Assembly (NCBI GenBank): GCA_949316235.1
Contig: OX438752.1
Span: 1,015,001-1,079,000 of the forward strand
Direction of reading: 5' to 3'
DNA length: 64,000 nt
Source: Oegoconia quadripuncta
Lineage: Eukaryota > Arthropoda > Insecta > Lepidoptera > Autostichidae
How positions within the stretch are numbered: the first letter of the stretch is position 1; each line of letters opens with the position of its first letter. The notes under the pieces were generated by a model. The model made no database searches. It had not been told where the DNA came from and was given only the letters and a program-made list of their open reading frames with translations. A program made the position numbers and the translations under genes. Below, one piece after another: positions 45,085-56,688 of the stretch.

Positions 45085-45205
45085 AATATTTCGGACACTC
45101 ATACCAATCATCTAATCCCAAACTAAGCAAAGCTTGTACTATGGATACTAGATAACGGATGATCATCAGGCCTTAAACATCCCACTGCAAGGACTATAGG
45201 CGTTA
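45085..45205 (-). mobile_element. SINE B2 piece and SINE C piece
   Basis: 45085-45155 carries CATCTAATCCCAAACTAAGC. 45154-45205 carries CATCAGGCCTTAAACATCCC of SINE C. Both in the last intron of the glycosyltransferase-like gene. Confidence 0.6.
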
Positions 45206-45500
45206 CCTCGTATATAAAATAAATCATTTATTTTTCCAGGCAATAAGGTCCATCTTTGTTAGTACAGTCACCTATAACTATGTTAATAAACAGTGGTAGT
45301 CATTGAGAATTTAAAATAACAATTATAAATTCAAATGACAATATTTACTAAGATACAAATTACATGTCAATAAATTTCTCAAATAAACAACAATAACAAT
45401 TCAATCATAGGTAAAAAATTCCATCTAGCGCATCTCCTCGAGGCGGCATTGTGCCCAACAGGCAAGCGGCGTTCCCGCGCTGAATAGCGAGAATGACAAT
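45206..45500 (-). mobile_element. LINE 3' region fragment
   Basis: AATAAATCATTTATTTTTCC start and a minus-strand stretch near 45415-45500 (reading towards RWNFLPMIE) suggest a CR1-type tail. Weak. Confidence 0.4.
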
Positions 45501-45529
45501 TGAAAAAAAAAATGTCATAAGATGATAAA

Positions 45530-45685
45530 CAATGGATGAAAATACATAAATATTTATATAAACATCCATGAAACGGGAATAATTGTTCATATTCATCACA
45601 CAAACATTTACCACTTGCCGGATTCGAACCTGCAACCGTTGGTCTCGTTGACAGGGTCAGTATCCACTACACCAATCATATCAAA
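45530..45685 (-). mobile_element. SINE B2 copy
   Basis: Minus-strand head TGGTGTAGTGGATACTGACC, B-box-like GGTTCGAATCCGGC, body to ATAAATATTTATGTATTTTC. Confidence 0.75.
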
Positions 45686-46059
45686 TATATCTATTAATTC
45701 TTATGGTACATGAAAACATAAAATCTACACAATAATACTTATTGCAATTAACACTAGTGCCTGAACTAGGAAAATCCTGTGTTTCGGACGAAGATAGGGC
45801 TTCTATGACTTAAAATAATATAATCATATAGATATAAGCTAAAAATCTATAAATAAAGTAGATATACAGAATAAATCTATGCTTAAAGATTACTTCAAGA
45901 CAGTCAAGAACTTCTCTGTATCCTCGTAGGTCAAATGTTGAAGATAATCTTGTAGTAATCTCTTATTATGACTGTAGGTAAGGTGGTACATGGCAATTTT
46001 TGCATTTAATCTATTATAAAGGAGTGGTCCTAGGAACACGTAAAATCAAATAGCTGTAC

Positions 46060-46455
46060 CTTTTAATAGACTTAGTAAAGTTAGTAACTCATTCAGTGGT
46101 CAATGTGTGCGCTTCTACAACAAGGTTCCCATGGATATATGGAATCTTCCGCTTAATAAATTTAAACTTATTACAAAACAAAAATTATGTAAAAAGGGAT
46201 ATTACAAAATTTTAGACTATATTAATGAAAGTAAACCATGGGATTAAACGACTCCTCTACACGATATATAAAATTGTTGTAACCTTTCTTGATTGTAAAT
46301 GATTTATTGAAAAGAGACAAACCCTCTGAGTTTCTCGCTAGCTCTTCTCAGTAGTGGTCGCGTTCCGAGCTAGTGGTAGTTTAAAAAACAAATGACGTTC
46401 ATAAGTGCATATTGTATTGCCTACATGAATAAATGATTTTCATTTCATTTCATTT
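46060..46455 (+). mobile_element. CR1-like LINE 3' fragment
   Basis: Encodes CVRFYNKVPMDIWNLPLNKF, then 3' UTR and (TTTCA)n tail. Confidence 0.7.
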
Positions 46456-46815
46456 CAATCTAGATGAAAATGCATGTTTTGTTCCTGCGTTGTTAGGGCA
46501 AACTATATTCGTTTCGTCGTTTGTTAGTAATTTCAGTGCTATATGGAAGACTTTTGTACTTTTTATGTAGGACATGTATTATAAATAATTGTCGGATTGT
46601 TAATACTTTACAAGATTTATAAACGAAGAAGAAGAGCACGATATAAAATGCCATATACATTAAAAAAAATGCGTAATCTGCAGAGGTTCTCACAGGTGGA
46701 CACCACGCATCGTCACGGTGACTTACCGGCACGACTGGTACAGAAATGAACGAAAAATAAAATCGGTCGTCGGCAAAGTAAGTAAAATCGGTCGTCTAAT
46801 TCCAAATGAACTAAC

Positions 46816-47140
46816 CAAGGGGCATGATGCAGTCGAGAGTGAGCGCGCACTGTATCCAGACTCGCATGAGATCAGTGGTGGGTCTCCTAGCGGCCAGCAC
46901 GAGCCGCTCCGCGTCCACCATCTGCACGAAGAGGAAGTCGTCGGGCGCCGCATGCAGGTAGTGGAACATGCGCGGGTGGGTGAGTGACGTCACGGCGGCG
47001 CGGCGCGGCCAGGCCAGGGCGCCGGCGCGGGGGGAGGGGGCGGCAGCACGCGAGTACAGCGCGGCCAACCCGCTGGCCGGGCCCATCCACCGCCACCACA
47101 ACTCCACGAATATCACGCCGCCGACGCGGCTCAGCGCGTG
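46816..47140 (-). CDS. Glycosyltransferase-like gene, penultimate exon
   Basis: Minus-strand exon after acceptor TGCCCTCTTGTAG (phase 0), 108 codons plus one base, donor CTTG then GTTAGT (in-frame TAG directly behind). Strongly GC-rich against its AT-rich surroundings. It encodes VGGVIFVELWWRWMGP, TSLTHPRMFHYLHAAPDDFL and VWIQCALTLDCIMPL. HP-x-M-x-x-YLHA and the VxCAL..DCI block precede the Cys-rich exon in the relatives I recall. Phase matches the next exon exactly. An Ala/Arg/Pro-rich insertion (about residues 30-45) is unusual. Upstream exons were not found; a LINE fragment starts 50 bp away. Confidence 0.65.
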
Positions 47141-47189
47141 CTACAAGAGGGCAGACAGTGTTAGAGAACTCGTTCAAAATCAAAAAAAT

Positions 47190-47720
47190 ATTTATTTCGT
47201 AGGATAAAAATTATCAATTGAAAACGTCGCATTTTTTATCATATTATTAAAATTTTTGACATTATTGCTCATTCACAAAGCTGATTCCCCAGAGAAGAAC
47301 GAGCAAGAAACTCGAGGGTTGCTCTTTTAAATAAGCCTGGGTTACTATTGTATTGTATAATTAGACTGAATATCGCCGAGCGGTCTATGTCCATGCTTGC
47401 TTATCATCCAGATAGTCAGAAATGTTATATTAGCCTTTGGTAAATAATGTCTGTTTTATGATGGTTTTGAATTTAATTAAAGGTAAATTTTGAATGACTA
47501 CTGGAACCTTATTATAAAAGCGTATACATAAATGACTTAGTACTTTGTGTAAACGGCTAACATGAACAGCAAGTTTATTTTTATATCTGGTATTAACATT
47601 ATGTATATCACTATTTTTCTTAAACGATTCTAGATATTTTCTTACATACATTAAGTTTTCGTAAACATATTGCGATGCTAATGTTAATATATTAATTTCT
47701 TTAAATTTATTCCTAAATCG
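47190..47720 (-). mobile_element. CR1-like LINE 3' fragment
   Basis: Minus strand encodes NSDIHNVNTRYKNKLAVHVS and YNKVPVVIQNLPLIKF. 5' truncated. Confidence 0.75.
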
Positions 47721-47739
47721 TTATTAAATCAACTGCACT

Positions 47740-48494
47740 AGGTCCCGTAGGTATCAATAAACCATTCTCAATACAAGTCTTGAGGCTGTATCACACGAGA
47801 TGCGTCTTAAGCAGTTGGCGTTATCTCAAGCTCCGTGCTAATTTCGTCCCGTCTGATAAACTAGCCTAAAATACTTCTTATACTAATATTATAAATACAT
47901 GCATCACCAACATAATATTAATAACTAACTCAACCCAATACGCTTTTCAAACGAAATACATATTAGTACATATTATATAACAAATAAACAATACTGCTAC
48001 CATCCCACTAATTAGTTATTTACTTCCAAAGTTCTGTTTTAAGCTGAACGTCACTTTCCACTTGAGACACTGGCAGAATTATCAGTGTTGTAAGCGCGTT
48101 CAGCGTTTGCAGCGTTAGCTGAGCCAGCAAGCCCTTTCACTGCTACAATTATATTGTGCATTATTCTAAGATTTCTTCCTGTATACTAATAATTATATTT
48201 ATGGTTCTGTACAATGTATTGTGGCACTGAATAAAAAGTTTCTATGTCTATGTCTATGTCTAATTTATAAACCAATCTTGACGTCTCAGCTAGTAAGCTG
48301 AGATCAGTTTTCAACTATTCACCACAGCGGCGATAATCTTGAGTTTCGTTTATTAATACGTGAAACTCTTAGAGTACTGCTCGAGTATTCACGTGCGTTT
48401 CAGGTCTCAAGTTAGGTTTATTAATCAACACGTTTACTTGAGACCGGTCACAAGACTGCTCTCAATCTTGAGAATGGTTTATTAATACGGGCCT
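47740..48494. mobile_element. TIR element, ISL2EU/Harbinger-like, interrupted copy
   Basis: Inverted relative to 20036-20377. Right end AATGGTTTATTAATACGGGC-CT. The middle (about 47865-48262) is foreign and holds a LINE tail with TCTATG repeats. TAG flanks both ends. Confidence 0.6.
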
Positions 48495-48495
48495 A

Positions 48496-48624
48496 GTAGC
48501 ATGACAGGTGCGACTAATGTTTATGTCGCGCGAGATAACATTTGTCCTGCTCATTCGTTTGGACGAAATATACCACTATCCCACTCTCAAGTCGCGTCAC
48601 GCGCGACTAACGTTGTCATGCTAC
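48496..48624. mobile_element. 129-bp palindromic MITE
   Basis: GTAGCATGACA (48496-48506) and TGTCATGCTAC (48614-48624), with GCGACTAA repeated inverted inside. Abuts the previous element. A decayed copy is at 8017-8147. Confidence 0.7.
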
Positions 48625-48647
48625 GCAGGCTGGTTGGCAATTTATTA

Positions 48648-48795
48648 CAATCACACCTGATGAGGCCGAAGGTGGATGCGTACTGACCCGGAAACCCCAT
48701 CTTATTTGAAGGACTGGATATCTTATCTCTGAGTTTGGCGGCAGACTTAGACAAGATGGTGGTAGCTAGCGAGGCGGACATTTAAAATGCCTCAC
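48648..48795 (-). mobile_element. SINE A partial copy
   Basis: CAATCACACCTGATGAGGCC to GGCGGACATTTAAAATGCC with deletions; tail and head missing. Confidence 0.7.
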
Positions 48796-48839
48796 CTATC
48801 ACGCGTGCAGTTTTGTATATTTCAAAACTTCTCGCCGAA

Positions 48840-49085
48840 AATTAAATTTCCATCCATATCACCTGGATGAGTCTACCACTTTACGTTTCTCAAGAAACTT
48901 CTTACCACGTACGACCACCCTGTGGAACGGACTTCCTGCAGCGGTATTCCCGAACGAGTACGACATTGGAACCTTCAAGAAACGAGCCTACACCTTTTGG
49001 TGTTGCGGGTGTCCATGGGCGGCGGTGATTGCTTTCCATCAGGTGACCCGCATGCTCGTTTGCCGCCCTCTCATATAATATATAT
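48840..49085 (+). mobile_element. LINE C-terminal fragment
   Basis: Encodes [20 protein letters not shown] and [20 protein letters not shown], then the GGCGGTGATTGCTTTCCATC 3' end and an (AT)n run. Same family as 26594-26856. Confidence 0.75.
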
Positions 49086-49089
49086 ATAT

Positions 49090-49805
49090 AACTTTGGGAT
49101 AAAAGTCTTGGCGTTATATATGTATGTATTTATATCGAGATCCACGCGGACAAAGTCGGGGGCGGAAACTTTGTAAACAATATTATTTGCTTGTGTGTAT
49201 CTATGCGCCAATTGCATTGTTGACCTACCGGTTAACATATACCGCATGGGGCATCGGACAAAAGACCTAAGTCATGTTCGCGCATTACTACTACAATTTT
49301 TATTAAATTACTTTAAATGTACTAAAGATTTTATTAGTATCAATTTACATCTCCACAGTGTGAGAAAAAAACGTCTTTGCTCACCACTTTGAAGACAAGA
49401 GAAAGAAAATTTCGAATCTGAATAATGTTCTAAACAACATAAATTTTCTCCGACTCAAACTACGACGTAATATTCAACTAACTTCTCGAGATGGCGACCA
49501 GATATTGGCACTTTACTGCTCTCACTGCACTAAAGTTGCATGAAACTATTACTATTGCGCACATTTGTTTATATTTTAATTTTAAGTGGTTGACTAATAA
49601 AATTATGTCCAAAAAGTTTGATTAAAAACCTAAAGATACCTAGTGAGACAATGAAATTAAGAAAAATCTTCGCCTAGTGCGAGACTAGCCTGTTCTAAAT
49701 TTGAATGAAAAAAAAAATCGAAAAAAAATAGCCGCGCAAGACGGTTTAGCTTATTAATATTATAAATGCGAAGGTTTGAATATTTGTTTATTTATTTGTT
49801 GCAAA
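49090..49805. other. Intergenic, nothing recognised
   Basis: AT-rich, no coding or repeat signal. Confidence 0.4.
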
Positions 49806-49810
49806 AAAAA

Positions 49811-50150
49811 GTAGCAATTTTCTTGATAATTTTGATAATTTGTGTATTCTGACTTTTGAAGCTTAATAATGGCAGAATATTGTGCAGCTTAAGTTAGTGA
49901 TGGTGTACAAGTGAAGGGAACTGTAAATTAAAGTGCGTAACGGAGCTTTCGGGTGCCCACAAGAAGCCGCCAAAATCTTTTGTACAGCGTTCTGCCACTT
50001 TACTGAAGAATGTCTTGACCGTGACTAGACTCTGTATACGCCAAGTATACGACGAATTACTTGTTTTGACTGAGACTCTGAAGAACTGAAGAAATAAGAG
50101 AAATAAGACATGGCTGTTATGGGCTAGATCCCTTTGCCTTCAAAAAAAAA
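49811..50150 (+). mobile_element. Element D copy 7 (tail type 1, 5' truncated)
   Basis: Lacks the GGCTTTTTGGCGGGAA start. Ends GGGCTAGATCCCTTTGCCTT plus an A-run. No clear target duplication. Confidence 0.85.
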
Positions 50151-50509
50151 ATGTTGCTCAATCACGGCGAAACGGATAAACTGATTTGGATGAAATTTGG
50201 TATATAGGTAGAACATACCCTGGACTAAAACATAGGATATTGCTTATCCTGATAGAGTAGTCTGTCGTAACATATCCGCGATAAAGTTATTCTTAAAGCC
50301 AGTCATCTATTTAAATATTAAAATACATTCGCATCACTAAAAACACAAGCCCACAAACCGGTTTGTTGTTCTTGCACACAAAAGCTAACAAAAAGGTGCG
50401 CGAAACGAAAACATCTCTATTAACCGACGACCGCGAAGGTCAAACTGAAATAATGGACAATGATTAATATCTGGCTGTGTAATACTTGTAGTACAGTTAG
50501 CATGAAATT

Positions 50510-50856
50510 CACGTGATAATAACGAGAAATTTAAACGCCACATTAAAGAAACTCTGTGTAAGAAGGGTTATTACAGGATAGATGATTATTTAGGCGATAA
50601 GGAGGTCTGGTGTTAGCTGGTCGTTATGTTAATTGCTATTGTTTTGTAATATGTAATATAAAATGTAATATTATTGTAAAGATGGAAACTAATTGAAAAG
50701 ATGTGTTGTTGCGGAGTTTCTTGTCGCTTCTTCTCCCTAACCATAACACCTTGTGAAGCGATGTAGTTTAAAAAAAATAACATGTTGACTTTCAATAAGT
50801 GATATTTTTGTATCCTACATTGAATAAAATATTTTCGAATTTTGAATTTTGAATAA
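50510..50856 (+). mobile_element. CR1-like LINE 3' fragment
   Basis: Encodes KFKRHIKETLCKKGYYRIDD-type end (YYRIDDYLGDKEVW), 3' UTR, and an AATTTTGAATTTTGAATA tail. Confidence 0.7.
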
Positions 50857-51189
50857 AAAAACTCTATGACAAAACTGATTTCACTGAACCAGCGACCAAA
50901 AAGTAAAAACGCTCCTTTTAACGGTTCACAAAACTGGATACAATTCAAAATATGTTCAGTCTTACCCAACATTACGACACAATTAACTGAATATATCCTA
51001 ATGGATGTGAACACAGCATGCACACAGGTAAACAGTTTCAATGCTTAAGAATAAAATAGACTATTAAATAACTAAATCACAAAGACAATACAAAAAGACC
51101 TATTTATAATTGTTGTACGTACATACATAAAAAAAAAATACGCCCCGAATACAGAACCTCCTCCTTTTTTGAAGTCGTTTAAAAAAGAG

Positions 51190-53440
51190 AGGATGATTAA
51201 TCCGTAATACATATACAACCATGGCTAAATGGAAGAAGGTACCAACGGAGGATCATCTCCTGAAATATAAAACCTTGCGTAATTACTGCAATAGACTATG
51301 CAGAGATGCTAAGCGTCATTTCATTCATTCGTCCCTTGACAACATTTCGCCTGGTCAGACGTGGAGGTTTTTGCGGTCTCTGGGAGTGGGTAAAGGTGCT
51401 GAGGTGCCAAATGCCAGTTTAGACTTACACGCCTTGAACGTTCATTTTTCTAACCCTCCTGTTTCTCTTGACGAGGCGATGAAAGTCTCCACCATCTCCC
51501 TTTTATCCAACTCCCCATCTCCTAATTACAAGCCTTTCTATTTTCATGATATTATGGAGAAGGAAGTTAAAAAATGTATCTTGTCCATTTCTACCAAGGC
51601 AGTGGGTAGTGATGACGTGAGTCGTGATATGCTTCTTCCTATCCTGGATTTTGTTACGCCAGTAATCACTCACATTTTAAATTTTTCACTAGCGTCTAAT
51701 GTATTTCCATCTCTGTGGAAAATGGCTCATGTTATCCCTCTGCCTAAAACATCCAATCCAACTTCCTTCTCCCAATATCGACCCATATCCATTCTTCCTC
51801 TTTTATCTAAGGTGCTGGAAAGTGCCGTTCATAATCAATTTCTCGATTACCTTTCCAATAATAATATCCTGAGCCCTTTTCAGTCAGGCTTTCGTCCCTG
51901 TCATGGAACAACTAGTGCATTGCTGAATGTCACGGATGATATACGGCTTGCAATGGACAATAGGAAATTAACCATTCTCGTCCTACTTGACTTCAGCAAT
52001 GCATTTAATTCGGTGGACTTTGATATCTTGCTGGCTATCCTTCGGTCTATTAACATCTCTCCTCCTGTGGTGGCCTGGTTTGACTCTTACCTTCGAGGCC
52101 GCCAGCAATGTGTCAAAACAGAAGCCTCATCGTCGGACTGGTCGGATTTATCGGCTGGTGTTCCTCAGGGTGGTGTACTTTCCCCTTTACTTTTTTCGAT
52201 ATTTATTAATGAGATTACCAGGATACTCTCGTCTCCCTTTCATTTGTATGCTGATGATCTGCAAATCTACAGACATTTTACTCCTGCTGAAGCTACAGAT
52301 GCTGTAACGGCCGTAAATGCAGACCTTTCGGCTATAAATGATTGGGCTAAAAATTTTGGACTTCTGGTCAATCCAACTAAATCTAAAGTAATCATGATAG
52401 GGAGTAGTCGACTGAGGGCAACGCTGGATTTGGGGGGGCTACCGCACGTAACCTTTAATGGTGTACCCATACCATACAGCGATACGGTAAGGAACTTGGG
52501 CCTTATCATGGACTGTAACTTGTCGTAGTATGCGCATATTAACGAGGTGAGTAGACGAATGCACTACACATTCCATTCTCTCAAACGCCTTCAAAAATTC
52601 TTGCCCATTAAAACCAAAATCATGCTGGTGCAAACTCTTCTGCTTCCAATACTGGATTATGCCGATGTGTGCTATCTGGACGCTACAGAAGAACTGTGTG
52701 ATAAAATGGAGCGGTTGCAAAATCTGGCCATTAGGTTCGTTTTCGGCCTGCGAAAGTATGACCACGTGTCTGAGTTTCGCAAGCAACTGAAGTGGCTCCC
52801 AATCCGTTTCCGTCGTAATGTGCATATCCTCTCCCTTCTTTACAAGATCCTTAGTAATCCTGTTGCTCCCGAGTACCTCCGCTCCCGTTTCACCCTGTTA
52901 CCTCCTCCTTCCCGATCCAGACGTCCTTGCTTAACTAAAACCCTAACCTATCCCTTGTCAAATTCCAATTTCTTTTTTAAATCGTACACAGTACGAGCTG
53001 CACAGTTGTGGAACAAGCTTCCTGCACAGATCCGAGAGAGTCCCTCCGTCCAAGTTTTCAAGAAGAGGCTAAAAGAGCACTATCATTCTATCATGATTTA
53101 AGATATATATTTATATAATTATGTACTTATATATGTGATATTTATTTATTTATATTATATAGTTTACTAATAATCACGTGTAATTTTATAACTAAGTGTA
53201 TTTCTGTATTCTAGTAGTGTATGTATGTAAATAACATATTATATTATATATCTATATGTATAGTATATTTGTCCTTCCGTAACTGCACTTTTTCTTCACC
53301 GTCCCGCACAATGCTCTAACCACCACTGAGGTTGGCTGGAAGAGATCTCTATTAGAGATAAGCTCACCTTTGTACAATATTTCCGACTGATTGTCAACAT
53401 GTTTTTTATGTGCAATAAAGAATACAAAGAACCATAGATA
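51190..53440 (+). mobile_element. CR1/L2-like LINE, 5'-truncated copy
   Basis: Holds the reverse transcriptase half of ORF2 (51221-53101) and a 3' UTR ending TGTGCAATAAAGAATACAAA. The AP-endonuclease and ORF1 are missing. The long, single-stop ORF and intact motifs mark it as the youngest LINE here. Confidence 0.85.
51221..53101 (+). pseudogene. LINE reverse transcriptase with one nonsense codon
   Basis: Copies element RNA at the target nick in an intact LINE. From MAKWKK the frame runs 435 codons to TAG at 52526-52528, then continues in the same frame to a natural stop at 53099-53101. RT motifs in order: KAVGSDDVSRDML (residue about 125), HVIPLPKTSNPTSFSQYRPI, PFQSGFRPCHGTTSALL, LLDFSNAFNSVD, GVPQGGVLSPLLFSIFINEI, then the catalytic YADD (HLYADDLQIY), all undamaged. 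The stop falls at NLS-stop-YAHINEV, where relatives usually have Trp. The C-terminal part has LLLPILDYADVCY and AAQLWNKLPAQIRESPSVQV. Inactive as read because of the stop and the missing endonuclease. Confidence 0.85.
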
Positions 53441-53474
53441 ACTTTCTTAGTGGAGGCGACTTTTTTTTTTTTAT

Positions 53475-53610
53475 TAAAAACTGGTTTCGCGTTTGGCTAC
53501 AATCTCACCTGATGGAAAGTGACGATGTAGCCGAAGATGTATCACGCGCACCCAGTAAATGCCTATTCACTCTAGACTTGAAGTTCCCAAGGTTGATAGA
53601 AATACATCAA
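53475..53610 (-). mobile_element. LINE C-terminal fragment
   Basis: Matches the 3' part of 12470-12700: GGAAAGTGACGATGTAGCCG, CCCAGTAAATGCCTATTCAC. PolyT at 53461. Confidence 0.65.
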
Positions 53611-53766
53611 TCTGGTTTCTTGTGCTATTCCATAATGCAGACATTCGATACAAAGGGCTGTGTTGACCGATGTTGGTTCTGTAGGAGGGGGGACATAGTA
53701 CTTTACGATTAGGTAGACGACTCGGGGAACAGAGAAGCGAAGGCACGCGAGAGTGTCAGGAGCACC

Positions 53767-53945
53767 ACGAGTTTGTACTTGACCTCAATCACACCTGATG
53801 TTATGATGAGGTCGAAGGTGACCCGGAAACCCCAACATATTTGGGGGGCTGGCTATCTTATCTCTGACAATCCGAACATTGTTGCTTGGTGCTAGATTTA
53901 GATATGGTGGTAGCTAGCGAGGCAGGCATTTAAACTGCCCAACTA
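53767..53945 (-). mobile_element. SINE A partial copy
   Basis: GTTTGTACTTGACCTCAATC to the GCAGGCATTTAAACTGCC end, with deletions. Confidence 0.7.
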
Positions 53946-53987
53946 ACCACGAGCATAACTTGATCCCCTTCCCCATAGGTTAAGCTA

Positions 53988-54295
53988 ACCGCCTCCGTGG
54001 CTCAATGTAAACAACATTGGGTTTACGATTCGGAGGCCGCGGGTTCGATCCCCAGCGGGGTACATGTTAGTACTCGGTTTGGTTGGTGGTAGGGCATTTT
54101 AAATGTCCGCCTGGCTATAGCTACCACCATCTTATCTAAATCTGCCGCCAAGCAGCAATGTTAATAGCATTGTTGTGTTCCGGTTGTCAGAGATAAGATA
54201 GCCAGTCCCCCAAATGTGTTGGGGTTTCCGGGTTAGTACGCTTCCACCTTCGACCTCATTTTCACTTAACATCAGGTTGAGCATAAAAAAAAAAG
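53988..54295 (+). mobile_element. SINE A near-full copy
   Basis: ACCGCCTCCGTGGCTCAATG head, B-box-like block, body, A-tail. Opposite in orientation to its neighbour at 53767. Confidence 0.88.
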
Positions 54296-54369
54296 CTTTA
54301 GTGCTGATTTTGAATTCATTTAACTACACTCCCATTTGACGAGGGGGGGGGGGGGACTTCTTTCCTACT

Positions 54370-54530
54370 TCACACCTTTAACTCTTCTTTAATTAGTCTG
54401 TTAGTCTGGGGCCCAAGGTAGCAATAGAGACACGTAGGGCTCCGTCTACCTTCAGTAGGCGCCGTGTCGAGTACCACTGTTGATCCTGGCTTACAGGAGT
54501 TGCAGTGCGAGGAGTGTGGAGGCGGGTATT
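54370..54530. repeat. Dispersed repeat of unknown class, copy 2
   Basis: CTGGGGCCCAAGGTAGCAAT and GTAGGCGCCGTGTCGAGTAC are the reverse complement of parts of 12760-12870. Confidence 0.6.
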
Positions 54531-54640
54531 GCCCAACCAACCACACCGAGTACTTAAACATGTATACCCCGATCGAACCCGCGACCTCCTATTATTAAAC
54601 CCAAGGTTGTTTAAATTGAGCCATGAGGGGGCGGTTAAAA
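54522..54640 (-). mobile_element. SINE A head fragment
   Basis: CGAGTACTTAAACATGTATA through AGCCATGAGGGGGCGGTT; diverged head. Confidence 0.6.
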
Positions 54641-54766
54641 CCTCTCAATCAGTTATTTTCTATGTACGCTGTCGTAATTATTATTATTTCTACTATATGA
54701 ACAAAAATCTTTCGAACGTTCAAACTTTCGTTATTTTACGGATTTGTTAATTCAATAATAAAACGA

Positions 54767-55025
54767 CGACCTGTTTGGTGTAGGGGTTAGAAACTCTGCT
54801 GCTATACCAAAAGGTCGCGGGTTCGAATCCCGCTAGGGGCATATGTTTGTCTGATGAATACAGTCATGTGTTCCCGAGTTATGGATGTTTTTCATTTATA
54901 TATGTTCATTTACAAAAAAAAAATGTATTTGTGTAGTTTATCAACCATCTGGTATCTATAATACAAGCTTAGTTGCTTAGTGTGGAACTGGATGGCGCTG
55001 TGTGTATGTGCAAAGATTTAAAAAA
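54767..55025 (+). mobile_element. SINE B full copy, left arm of an inverted pair
   Basis: GACCTGTTTGGTGTAGGGG head, GCGGGTTCGAATCCCGCTAG, body to GCGCTGTGTGTATGTGCAAA. Confidence 0.88.
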
Positions 55026-55029
55026 AAAA

Positions 55030-55297
55030 AAAATATAATAATATCCTTAGACATACACACAGCGCCATCTACGTCCACAGTAAGCAACTATACGCTTGTG
55101 TTGTGGATACCAGATAGTTGATATACTACATAAATACATTTTTTTTTGTAAATAAATTCTTAATATAAATGAAAACATCCATAACTCAAGTACAGGTCCG
55201 TATTCATCAAACAAACGTATGCCCCTAGCGGGATTCGAACCCGCAACCTTTTGGTATAGTGGTCAGAGTTGCTAACCACCACACCGAACAGGTTGTT
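55030..55297 (-). mobile_element. SINE B full copy, right arm of an inverted pair
   Basis: Minus-strand copy of the same SINE, tail to tail with 54767-55025. Separated only by a short A/T run. Confidence 0.88.
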
Positions 55298-55528
55298 GTG
55301 AAACCGCGTAGTGAAACGCACAACACCGCCCACTGCTTAGCCAGTTTCGTGACCTTGAACTTTCTTATAAGGCCTTTATTGAGGGACCACGTTTCAGTGA
55401 CATAAACAAGATAATTGCAAGGTAAGGGTTTATTTTATTTTTTTATTTTCAAGGTTTACCAATTATTGTTCACACCAAGACATGTAAATACACAACCTCT
55501 CTGCCCTCCGTTCCCACGCAAAAACACT

Positions 55529-56154
55529 GCGGGTCAAGTAGGTATCTCGGCGCGCCTGTCAAATTTTCGAAAATACCAGCGGTGTTAAAAACGTTTATAG
55601 ATACTCTTCTACTGGGTGTATTTGTAATGTGTGAAAAGCAATAGCTACGGGAATATATTATCTATGGATATAATGAATGAACACTACTACAGCTATAATA
55701 CAAAAAATCAGAAAAATGTTACGAGTTGTAATATGTAGGTATACCTATATCCACGATATAATTGGTATTTTTACGGAAAGTACAGATTTATTTCATGTTT
55801 TTCTTAATAAAACGGGTAATTCAATAAATTGTTATGAGAATTGGAAGCTCTATGGCAGGTTCCTAATAAAAAAACAGTAGGTAGTTGGAATTCTATGCCT
55901 ATACTCCCACCCACAGAGAAAAAAAATATTTTCGCAAATACAGACTAAATATCATAGCTAACATGACATGGCGCACATTATTGGATGCGGAATTTAATAG
56001 AGAACAAGTTCAAACACAGTCCAAAGGAATTGGAACTCTATAATCATTACAGTTGAGAGTTGAAAGTCGGGTGTCCGTTAACACCGATCGGTGTTCGCGA
56101 GTGTCGTCGGTATTTTTTTAAACACCGATCGGTGTCGGCGTCCGCCTAAAGGTA
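55529..56154. repeat. Dispersed 0.6-kb repeat, copy 2
   Basis: Very close to 4641-5249, with extra CCGATCGG palindromes near the right end (56085-56135). Confidence 0.8.
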
Positions 56155-56685
56155 GTAAACAATCACTTACAGGTAAACACCACATGCACTAACAATATAA
56201 ATTTATAACAACTAATTAATAATTAATTCAACACTTCAGATGTTCTTAAATTATTCTAAGATTTTAGTGTGTTGAAGAATCCAAAGCTGCTCTGTAGAAC
56301 TTAGCAATGGAATCAAAGTGCACATCCGTTTGATCACTGCAATGTATTTAATATCTTACTTAGCCTGGAGATTGGTGAACTACTACCCAAGACAGTTTTT
56401 CGGAGCGGCGCGGCGGAGATAATGGTGTTGTAGTACTACGAGGAACTTTGACAGACAGACAGGTTCGTCACATTGAAAGCCGTGCGGTACGAAATTACGT
56501 TATCCCAGGGAGGAATACTAGCAACGATGTCACAGGTCGCGTCATGTAATAACAATTTCATCAGAAATATTAATGTAAAAAAATATGTAAAATGCCCTGC
56601 ATATCCCGACACTTGTATGACGTCACAGACAATGCCGTACTCGTTGCCTAGAACGTAAACACGTACAACGGCAATTGTTTAGCTG
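56155..56685. other. Intergenic, nothing recognised
   Basis: One GC-rich patch (GGAGCGGCGCGGCGGAGATA near 56402). No convincing exon. Confidence 0.35.
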
Positions 56686-56688
56686 CAT

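Noticed and set aside
46887..47207. GC-rich ORFs in other frames around 46.9-47.2 kb
   Set aside because: Low-complexity Arg/Ala translations that shadow the minus-strand exon 46816-47140.
50866..51028. Exon-like plus-strand frame ending at CAG then GTAAAC
   Set aside because: No acceptor is possible because a LINE tail directly precedes it, and the residues match no family I know.
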